From Pseudopedobacter saltans (GTDB lineage: Bacteria > Bacteroidota > Bacteroidia > Chitinophagales > Chitinophagaceae), in NCBI GenBank assembly GCA_003241175.1, contig QFOI01000238.1, forward strand, positions 1 to 5,761: 5,761 bases of DNA, read 5' to 3'. Under the pieces are notes generated by a model. The model did not search any database and was not told the origin of the DNA. It saw nothing but the letters and a program-made list of their open reading frames with translations. The position numbers and the translations under genes were made by a program. This document shows positions 1 through 4,846 of this stretch, piece after piece. The stretch's first letter is position 1. Each line of letters starts with the position of its first letter.

Positions 1-305
1 AGACGACATTTTCCAAAACCCAATTTATCTGCGATGGCTACTGTTTTGGCTTTTTCGTAAACAACATTTTCTCCAACAAAACCAATATCAGCCACTCCAT
101 CTTCTACATATTGGGGAATATCGTCATCGCGCAAAAAGAAAAGTTCTAAAGGAAAGTTTGCTGCTTCACTTTTCAACTTGTTAATACCGTTGCTGATATC
201 AATTCCACATTCTTTTAAGAGTTTCATAGAATCGTCGTGCAGGCGGCCAGATTTTTGGATGGCGAGGCGCAACACGTTTTTTTCAGCATTTGTTTGAGAA
301 TTCAT
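1..305 (-). CDS. hisG: ATP phosphoribosyltransferase HisG, 5' part only (runs off the left edge)
   Basis: This is the first 101 codons of HisG, the cytoplasmic enzyme that joins ATP and PRPP to make phosphoribosyl-ATP, the first committed step of histidine synthesis. The visible protein reads LRLAIQKSGRL near residues 12-22, then FFLRDDDIPQYVEDGVADIG near residues 56-75, GFVGENVVYE, and KLGFGKCR at the edge. These match the N-terminal half of the periplasmic-binding-like fold of HisG. The PRPP-binding loop and any C-terminal regulatory domain lie outside the window, so long versus short form cannot be read directly; Bacteroidota usually have the long form. The ATG at 305-303 is chosen because it precedes the conserved start by about ten residues and follows an A-rich stretch. 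A histidine-type attenuator lies directly upstream, which fits hisG being the first gene of a his operon. It is partial because of the window edge and shows no damage. Confidence 0.95.
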   Translation of the reverse strand, partial: MNSQTNAEKNVLRLAIQKSGRLHDDSMKLLKECGIDISNGINKLKSEAANFPLELFFLRDDDIPQYVEDGVADIGFVGENVVYEKAKTVAIADKLGFGKCR

Positions 306-332
306 TTTTTTTAAATTCAGTATTTGGTAAAT

Positions 333-363
333 AAAAAAGGCTTACAATAACTTGTAAGCCTTT
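333..363 (-). terminator. Attenuator terminator hairpin in front of hisG
   Basis: Read on the minus strand, AAAGGCTTACAA (363-352), loop GTTA (351-348) and TTGTAAGCCTTT (347-336) form a perfect 12-bp stem. It runs into a six-T tract at 338-333, which has the form of an intrinsic terminator. It ends 27 bases before the hisG start, so it would stop transcription before hisG unless prevented from folding. Its 5' arm contains AGGCTTAC, which can instead pair with GTAAGCCT next to the leader-peptide stop codon; this makes it the terminator state of a his attenuator. Confidence 0.9.
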
Positions 364-406
364 CAATTAATATGATCTAAGATGCACAGCAGCACCACAG
401 GCTTAC
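352..406 (-). promoter_or_regulatory. Predicted antiterminator of the his attenuator
   Basis: On the minus-strand transcript, GTAAGCCT (406-399) repeats the core of the terminator's 3' arm. It is therefore perfectly complementary over 8 bases to AGGCTTAC in the terminator's 5' arm (361-354). Pairing here would sequester the 5' arm and allow read-through into hisG. The segment begins at the last base of the leader peptide's final sense codon and spans its UAA stop, so a ribosome at the stop codon would cover it and one stalled at the upstream His codons would leave it free. The GTGGTGCTGCTGTGC-rich stretch between the arms would be looped out. The structure is inferred by eye and no energies were computed. 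Confidence 0.75.
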
Positions 407-450
407 CCTTTAGGAAAGTTGCGATGATGGATATGTATCTGATTTATCAT
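403..450 (-). CDS. his leader peptide, 15 aa with three His codons
   Basis: The minus-strand mini-ORF from ATG at 450-448 to TAA at 405-403 encodes MINQIHIHHRNFPKG. Histidine codons occupy positions 6, 8 and 9, a density not expected by chance in 15 residues. The stop codon overlaps the antiterminator segment, and the terminator hairpin and hisG follow. By analogy with enterobacterial his leaders, the peptide is a sensor of charged tRNA-His: slow decoding of the His codons stalls the ribosome and favours antitermination. The peptide itself probably has no function. There is no Shine-Dalgarno sequence, and the promoter's -7 box ends only four bases before the ATG, so translation is probably leaderless or nearly so. 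Confidence 0.85.
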   Translation of the reverse strand: MINQIHIHHRNFPKG

Positions 451-454
451 GGCG

Positions 455-462
455 CAAAAGTA
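455..462 (-). promoter_or_regulatory. -7 box of the his leader promoter
   Basis: The minus strand reads TACTTTTG at 462-455, an exact match to the Bacteroidota -7 consensus TAnnTTTG. No clear TTTG -33 box is present 19-21 bases further upstream, so recognition of that element would have to be weak or assisted. The predicted transcription start falls within a few bases of the leader ATG at 450. Confidence 0.65.
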
Positions 463-518
463 ATGGAAAGATGTATTCGAAGTTGTTTTTTGAAAAAATT
501 TTCCATTAAATAATCTTT

Positions 519-2405
519 ATGTATTTTGGTAGCAGTTTGAAGTGCAGGTTCACCATACTGTCAAAGTTATGTATCCATATAATAATTGTAGGCTTGCCGT
601 GGGTGGCAAGTTCGCAGGTCAATGATACTATGCCCATAAAAAAGGGTACGAAGAGTATTTTTCGTAAGTTGGGTAGTTCCATGCAGAAACACAATGTTAC
701 GGTGAGAGATACAGCAAGCACACTGAATCTAACCATAGAAAGCAACAAAAAAAGATTTTCGCCATACCAAGGGAAAATCATCAGGTCCATAAAAGTACAA
801 CAGCTTAATTTTTACCAATCCATAGATGATACGACATCCAAAAAAAAGTATTTTGGGACGCAGCTTCTTACCAAATTCCACCGGACGACGAGGTCAAGCA
901 TCATCCGAAACAACCTATTCATAAAGGAGGGGGATGTTTTTTACGCTACTGTCGCTGCGGACAATGAAAGATTTCTAAGGACCATTTCCTACATCCGAGA
1001 TGCACGTCTAAATATTGATAGTGTACCGGGTACGGATTCTATTGATATTGTGGTCGTTACCAAAGACTTGTTCAGTATTACGGGCAGCATGGGTAGCTTT
1101 TCATCCAGTAGAGTTAGGGCTTCTGTGGCTGAGTACAATTTAGGTGGTCTTGGTCAATCTATTTACTATTCGGGAAGTTATGAAAATGATCGGCGACCAA
1201 CTTATGATGCCAGTTTTGGCTATCGTTATAATAACCTTTTTGGGACTTTTGCGGACTTGACTGCTTACACCTCCAATATTGGAAAAAATATTATAACTGG
1301 TGATCGAAATGAATCTTTTCAATCTATCGAGATTTCACGTCCGCTATTTTCCCAGTACAAAAGATTTATGGGTGGTATAAGTTTAAACCATGCCAGCACT
1401 AGAAATGTTTATCCAAATCTAATTGAACAGAATCGATATTTCGACTACAAGTACACCACTTTTGATATTTGGGGTGGTGTCAACATGAATGTTAAGCGAT
1501 ACATCGAAGATGAAAAGAATCATTTACGTCAGTTTTTGGCTTTACGCTATGTCAAGTATACGTTTCACAATGCCCCCGAGCAGATTATTACACCATTTGA
1601 CATGCGCACCAATACGAGAGAAATGGCATTGGCTCAGTTTACCTTGTTCAAACAAGATTTTTACCAAACACGATATTTTTACAATTTTGGAACGGTGGAA
1701 GATATTCCATACGGATTCAACTACAATCTAACTGCGGGTTGGTATAGACAAAGGCGTTCGTCCAGACCCTATTTGGGAATGGATCTTAACAATTATATGC
1801 TGACACAGAGTGGAGATATTTTTCAGTTTTTTGCGAGAGGAGGGATGTTTATTAAAAATGGGGTACAAGATGCTGGTTATGTTTTTGGAAGTACATTTTA
1901 TAGTAGAGTGATGCCTGTAGGAGAGACTAAAGTACGTCAGGTACTCCGAGCGAGTTACTCGGAGGTTTTCAATACGGTGACAACTTACCCTTTACGAATC
2001 AATAATTATCAGTTTGGTTTAAATGCATTTTCTTCTGATTCGGTGGTGGGTTCCAGAAGACTTAGTTTGCATTCCGAAACGCGTTTTTTTACGCCTTGCA
2101 AAATTCTTGGTTTTATTCTCTCGCCTTATCTTTCCAGTGATTTATCCTTTTTGACACCAATGAAAGGCGCATTTGAAAGGTCTTCCTTGTATATAGGTAT
2201 TGGCCCTGGACTGAGAATCAGAAATGAAAACCTTGTATTTGGTACTATAGAGATACGTTCTATGTATTTTCCTAGACAAATACAGGGACAGAACAGTTTC
2301 AAAATCGGTATGAGTGCCAACTTGAGGTTCCGTTTCAATACCAACTATGTCAACAAACCGGATCTTTATAACCTAAATGATGATCCCAACAGTACGATTT
2401 ACTAA
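519..2405 (+). CDS. Outer-membrane protein with one POTRA-like domain and an Omp85-type beta-barrel
   Basis: This 628-residue protein starts with a signal peptide whose hydrophobic core lies near residues 17-30 and whose likely cleavage is after the ASS at 30-32; no lipobox cysteine is present. Residues about 84-183 look like a single POTRA domain: a strand (GKIIRSIKV), a helical stretch (RSSIIRNNLFIKEGD, then ADNERFLRTISYIRDARL), and a final strand pair ending DSIDIVVVTKDLFSI. From about residue 200 the sequence is alternating, aromatic-rich beta-strand, opening YNLGGLGQSIYYSGSYE as in Omp85 barrels and ending in a strand (SFKIGMSANLRFRF, 593-606) with a 22-residue polar tail. BamA has five POTRA domains and about 800 residues, so this is not BamA. 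Its role (protein insertion, export or other) is unknown. The ATG at 519 is the first after an in-frame stop at 507-509, and the next Met falls after the signal peptide. I found no confident promoter. Confidence 0.85.
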   Translation: MYFGSSLKCRFTILSKLCIHIIIVGLPWVASSQVNDTMPIKKGTKSIFRKLGSSMQKHNVTVRDTASTLNLTIESNKKRFSPYQGKIIRSIKVQQLNFYQSIDDTTSKKKYFGTQLLTKFHRTTRSSIIRNNLFIKEGDVFYATVAADNERFLRTISYIRDARLNIDSVPGTDSIDIVVVTKDLFSITGSMGSFSSSRVRASVAEYNLGGLGQSIYYSGSYENDRRPTYDASFGYRYNNLFGTFADLTAYTSNIGKNIITGDRNESFQSIEISRPLFSQYKRFMGGISLNHASTRNVYPNLIEQNRYFDYKYTTFDIWGGVNMNVKRYIEDEKNHLRQFLALRYVKYTFHNAPEQIITPFDMRTNTREMALAQFTLFKQDFYQTRYFYNFGTVEDIPYGFNYNLTAGWYRQRRSSRPYLGMDLNNYMLTQSGDIFQFFARGGMFIKNGVQDAGYVFGSTFYSRVMPVGETKVRQVLRASYSEVFNTVTTYPLRINNYQFGLNAFSSDSVVGSRRLSLHSETRFFTPCKILGFILSPYLSSDLSFLTPMKGAFERSSLYIGIGPGLRIRNENLVFGTIEIRSMYFPRQIQGQNSFKIGMSANLRFRFNTNYVNKPDLYNLNDDPNSTIY

Positions 2406-2445
2406 AAGAAGAAAGGTGTGGACATTGTCCACACCTTTCTTCTTT
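2405..2445 (+). terminator. Perfect hairpin terminator after the barrel gene, possibly bidirectional
   Basis: The last base of the stop codon begins a perfect inverted repeat centred on 2425: 2405-2423 pairs with 2427-2445 (19 bp) around a three-base loop. The core is GGTGTGGAC/GTCCACACC, with an A-rich 5' arm and a T-rich 3' arm (TTTCTTCTTT). The outer A-U pairs give the U-rich 3' end expected of an intrinsic terminator for the plus-strand barrel gene. Because the repeat is symmetric it could also stop minus-strand transcripts that pass the terminator at 2446-2494. Confidence 0.85.
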
Positions 2446-2494
2446 AAAAAAAATATCAATCTGCGTTAGCTGGCAAGCATTAGAATTGATATTT
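2446..2494 (-). terminator. Minus-strand intrinsic terminator for the small membrane-protein gene
   Basis: On the minus strand AAATATCAAT (2494-2485) and ATTGATATTT (2460-2451) form a 10-bp stem. The intervening 24 bases can add a short TGC/GCA inner stem. Transcription then runs directly into a tract of eight T ending at 2446. The 5' arm lies in the last codons of the 40-residue ORF and the loop holds its stop codon, a compact arrangement. The stem is AT-rich, so it is probably weaker than its neighbour at 2405-2445. Confidence 0.6.
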
Positions 2495-2602
2495 GCAGAT
2501 CAAAAAACAAACCACTGAAACAAGGAAAATACCCATTGTCGTCAAAAAAAGAATGTTTTGTGCTGAACCTAAAGAACCTTGTTTGTTGTTACCCTGTTCC
2601 AT
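2480..2602 (-). CDS. Putative small single-pass membrane protein, 40 aa, unrecognised
   Basis: A minus-strand ORF from ATG at 2602-2600 to TAA at 2482-2480 encodes a polar N-terminus, MEQGNNKQGSLGSAQN (residues 1-16), then about 20 hydrophobic residues (17-36, including GIFLVSVVCFLIC) and the short tail KYQF. This is the layout of a one-helix membrane miniprotein, with cysteines at 32 and 36 near one face of the membrane. I do not recognise a family. Support for a real gene is contextual: a near-consensus Bacteroidota promoter lies about 30 bases upstream and a hairpin with eight T lies at the stop codon. The ORF therefore has its own transcription signals, although read-through from the DPP IV gene 92 bases upstream is also possible. 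Its function is unknown. It could instead be a chance ORF in the DPP IV 3' untranslated region or a small-RNA locus. Confidence 0.5.
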   Translation of the reverse strand: MEQGNNKQGSLGSAQNILFLTTMGIFLVSVVCFLICKYQF

Positions 2603-2634
2603 AAATCGTCAATTAAAAAAGTACTTGAATGGCA

Positions 2635-2666
2635 TAAAAGTATGGTATACTTTTTTGATAAACAAA
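2635..2666 (-). promoter_or_regulatory. Promoter of the small membrane-protein gene
   Basis: On the minus strand a TTTG -33 box (2666-2663) is followed after exactly 20 bases by TACTTTTA (2642-2635), seven of eight matching the TAnnTTTG -7 consensus (final G replaced by A). Spacing and both elements fit the Bacteroidota promoter model. The predicted transcript starts near 2630, leaving roughly 28 bases before the ATG at 2602. The -7 box overlaps an inverted repeat (2636-2654). The low-complexity AT-rich setting makes partial matches easier to find by chance. Confidence 0.55.
2636..2654. repeat. Inverted repeat overlapping the -7 box, possible operator
   Basis: AAAAGTAT (2636-2643) and ATACTTTT (2647-2654) are perfect 8-base inverted repeats around GGT. 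A third copy of AAAAGTA sits at 2617-2623 in direct orientation, 19 bases from the first. The palindrome covers the -7 box of the minus-strand promoter, as an operator would. In RNA it could instead form a small AT-rich hairpin; read on the plus strand it is followed by two more T, but no plus-strand gene here needs terminating. Confidence 0.4.
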
Positions 2667-2694
2667 CAAACGGTAGTTTTTTATTATTTTTTTA

Positions 2695-4746
2695 TTAAGA
2701 ATTTTCCATTAGCCATTTCGTGATCTTTTGCCAAAGATGCAATGGTGTTTTGCCTCCGTTGATTCTGTGGTTTTTGTCTGTATATACGGCCATGTCAAAA
2801 GGAATGTTTTTCTCCACTAGAGTTTTGGATAGCTGCATGGAATGTTGCAGATGTACATTGTCATCGGCCGATCCGTGGATGAGTAGTAGTTTTCCTTTTA
2901 TATTTTCTATTGAGTCGAACGGAGTATTGTCTTCATAACCTTGTGGATTTTCAATAGGCGTACGCATGTAACGTTCGGTGTAGATTGTGTCATAATATTC
3001 CCATGAGGTAACAGGCGCAATGGCAATAGCATAATTAAAAATGGAAGCACCTTTAGTGATGGCCAAACTACTCATAAATCCACCAAAACTCCAACCCCAA
3101 TGTCCAATACGATCGGAATCCACGTAAGGAAGTTTGGCAATGAAATGAGCTGCTTTTATCTGATCTTCAATTTCTAATTTTCCCAATTGTAGATAGGTTT
3201 GTTTTTTAAAATCGGCACCTCGTCCACCTGTTCCTGTATTGTCCACGGATACCAATATAAATTGTTCTTGCGTAAGATAATGTTGCCACATGGTCACAGC
3301 TCCAAATCTATTGACAACCATCTGTGAACCAGGACCTCCATAATTGCAAAATAAAACAGGATATTTTTTGCTTTCATCAAAATCTGTCGGTTGCAACATA
3401 CAAGCATTTAAAAATTTGTCTTGCGCTATTGGAATTTGTAAAAACGCAGGTTGTCCAAGTTTCAGTTCTTGAAGGCTTTGTTTTAAAAGAATGTTTTCCG
3501 ATACTATTTGCTTCATTTGGAGCGTTGGCAAGTTATCTACACCCTTTTCGATTGTGTATTCTACAAAAGTTGCAGGTTCTCGTATATTGGAATTTTCGAT
3601 GATTATTTTCGATTTGTTTTTATCGATGTGCGTGACATTCCAACCAGCATTTTTGGATAGTTGTTTTTGTTTCCCGTGAAAATCAACCACAAACAATTGC
3701 CGCTCCATTGGATTGGGGAAAGCTGCTGTAAAGTAAATCCAACCATTTTCTTTATCAACGCTACCAATATAAGTCAGTTCGTATTGGTTGTCGGTTAGGG
3801 GAATGGACGTTTTGTTTTTTTCTTTCAAATAAATATTCCGAAAACCAGATTTCTCGCTTGTATATATCAACTTTCGATTTTCAACAAAGAACCAATCATC
3901 CGTAAAGTCGATGTATCGATCGTCCTCTTCTGTGTAAAAAATCTCTTCGGCATTCGATGACGGATCTATTTCCCAAATATGTAATTTATTTTGGTGTCGG
4001 TTGAGATGGAATATATATAGAAGACTTTCCGGCGACCAACTTATTTTGGGAATATAACCCTTGTCCGAATGAATGGAACACGGTACGGTATTTTCAGAAT
4101 GCAAGTGGTGAATATGTATAGTAACATCTGAATTTTCTTCTCCTGCTTTTGGATACTTGTACGTATAGTTTGAATTATATTGATCATCATATATTGGAAA
4201 AGAATATTCTTTGACCAATGATTCGTCAAATCGGTAAAAAGCAATCATCTCACTGTCGGGGCTCCACTGGTAAGCTTGCGAAAAAACAAATTCTTCCTCA
4301 TAAACCCAATCGCAATTACCGTTGATAATGTAGTTCCATTTTCCATCAACTGTTATTTGTTTTGTGTCACGATTGTCAAGACAAAAAACATAAAGGTTGT
4401 TTTCGAAAACGTAGGCTATTTTTTCCCCATCAGGAGAAAATCTAGCATGCATGATTTTATTTGCATGCAGATGGATGATCTCATTGGTAGCCATGTCTAA
4501 AACGTAGCAATACGCTTTGGTAGATCTTCGATAGATATTTTCTTCCTTTATTTTGAATAAAAGAAAAGTATTGTCAGCATTGAGGATGAATGACTTTGGA
4601 TCTATCTTTCCGGGAAAAGTTTTTTCTAAAGTATTGATTATCGTTTTGTTTGGAAAATCTTCAGCGAACAGATGAATATTTTCTGGTTCAAATTTTTTTT
4701 CCAAAAAAATATCTTCCAAACTCAATTTTCTGTATTGCTCATCCAT
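2695..4746 (-). CDS. Dipeptidyl peptidase IV-like serine peptidase (family S9B), no signal peptide
   Basis: This 683-residue protein has the full DPP IV architecture: a beta-propeller at about 40-430 and an alpha/beta-hydrolase domain at about 430-683. The Glu-Glu motif that anchors the substrate's free N-terminus is present as DWVYEEE (146-152), which argues for release of N-terminal dipeptides, typically X-Pro or X-Ala. The triad is readable as Ser553 in GWSFGG, Asp628 in HGSADDNVH and His660 in DKNHR. The oxyanion tyrosine is Tyr469 in NYGGPGSQ, and the substrate-pocket segment YYDTIYTERYM is at 584-594. Relatives in this phylum usually carry a signal peptide and act in the periplasm; this one starts MDEQYRKLSLEDIF with none, and an in-frame TAG at 4755-4753 excludes a longer form, so it is probably cytoplasmic. 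Arg follows the catalytic His where Gly is usual. No GC-rich terminator lies between its stop and the small downstream gene. Confidence 0.93.
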   Translation of the reverse strand: MDEQYRKLSLEDIFLEKKFEPENIHLFAEDFPNKTIINTLEKTFPGKIDPKSFILNADNTFLLFKIKEENIYRRSTKAYCYVLDMATNEIIHLHANKIMHARFSPDGEKIAYVFENNLYVFCLDNRDTKQITVDGKWNYIINGNCDWVYEEEFVFSQAYQWSPDSEMIAFYRFDESLVKEYSFPIYDDQYNSNYTYKYPKAGEENSDVTIHIHHLHSENTVPCSIHSDKGYIPKISWSPESLLYIFHLNRHQNKLHIWEIDPSSNAEEIFYTEEDDRYIDFTDDWFFVENRKLIYTSEKSGFRNIYLKEKNKTSIPLTDNQYELTYIGSVDKENGWIYFTAAFPNPMERQLFVVDFHGKQKQLSKNAGWNVTHIDKNKSKIIIENSNIREPATFVEYTIEKGVDNLPTLQMKQIVSENILLKQSLQELKLGQPAFLQIPIAQDKFLNACMLQPTDFDESKKYPVLFCNYGGPGSQMVVNRFGAVTMWQHYLTQEQFILVSVDNTGTGGRGADFKKQTYLQLGKLEIEDQIKAAHFIAKLPYVDSDRIGHWGWSFGGFMSSLAITKGASIFNYAIAIAPVTSWEYYDTIYTERYMRTPIENPQGYEDNTPFDSIENIKGKLLLIHGSADDNVHLQHSMQLSKTLVEKNIPFDMAVYTDKNHRINGGKTPLHLWQKITKWLMENS

Positions 4747-4846
4747 CGATTTCTATTTTAACGAAAGAAAACGCTTTTTTTCATAAATGAAAAATAAAAC
4801 TCTTGTTATATTTGACTTTCTTTAAAGTGTTTTAACGCAATTAAAT
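4747..4846. other. Divergent intergenic region between the two peptidase genes
   Basis: These 100 AT-rich bases must hold the start signals of both the DPP IV gene (minus) and the C1 peptidase gene (plus). Only the plus-strand -7 box at 4807-4814 is convincing. On the minus strand TATTTTTC is one mismatch from the -7 consensus but has no partner -33 box. A nine-codon minus-strand ORF including the stop (4784-4758, MKKSVFFR) lies just before the DPP IV start in another frame. It looks like the beginning of a signal peptide but stops at once. Confidence 0.5.
4807..4814 (+). promoter_or_regulatory. -7 box for the C1 peptidase gene
   Basis: TATATTTG is an exact match to TAnnTTTG and lies 32 bases before the ATG at 4847, a normal spacing for a short untranslated leader. 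No clear TTTG occurs 19-21 bases upstream; the nearest T-rich run ends at 4781, about 25 bases away, so the -33 element is weak or absent. Confidence 0.55.

Noticed and set aside
486..518. TTTTTTG (486-492) plus TAATCTTT (511-518) as a promoter for the barrel gene
   Set aside because: The -7 element has two mismatches and touches the start codon, so transcription would begin inside the gene.
506..790. 94-residue minus-strand ORF with hydrophobic stretches
   Set aside because: It lies almost entirely over the signal-peptide and N-terminal coding region of the barrel gene on the other strand. Its hydrophobicity follows from that region's composition, and there is no promoter or homology cue.
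2636..2656. Plus-strand terminator made by AAAAGTAT-GGT-ATACTTTTTT
   Set aside because: The stem is only 8 AT-rich base pairs, and no plus-strand gene lies between the strong terminator at 2405-2445 and this site. An operator or chance repeat is more likely.
2493..2723. 76-residue plus-strand ORF in the convergent gap
   Set aside because: It starts just after the strong plus-strand terminator, has no promoter box, ends inside the DPP IV gene and reads as low-complexity Lys/Phe/Tyr-rich AT spacer. The minus-strand 40-residue ORF explains the interval better.
2720..4500. Other ORFs of 60-92 residues overlapping the DPP IV gene
   Set aside because: All lie within a full-length, motif-complete coding sequence in other frames and have no independent start signals.
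4758..4784. MKKSVFFR mini-ORF as a frameshifted DPP IV signal peptide
   Set aside because: Joining it to the DPP IV frame needs more than one change, because stop codons occur in both frames, and the 38 bases available are too few to encode a hydrophobic core. It is kept only as a possible remnant or upstream ORF.
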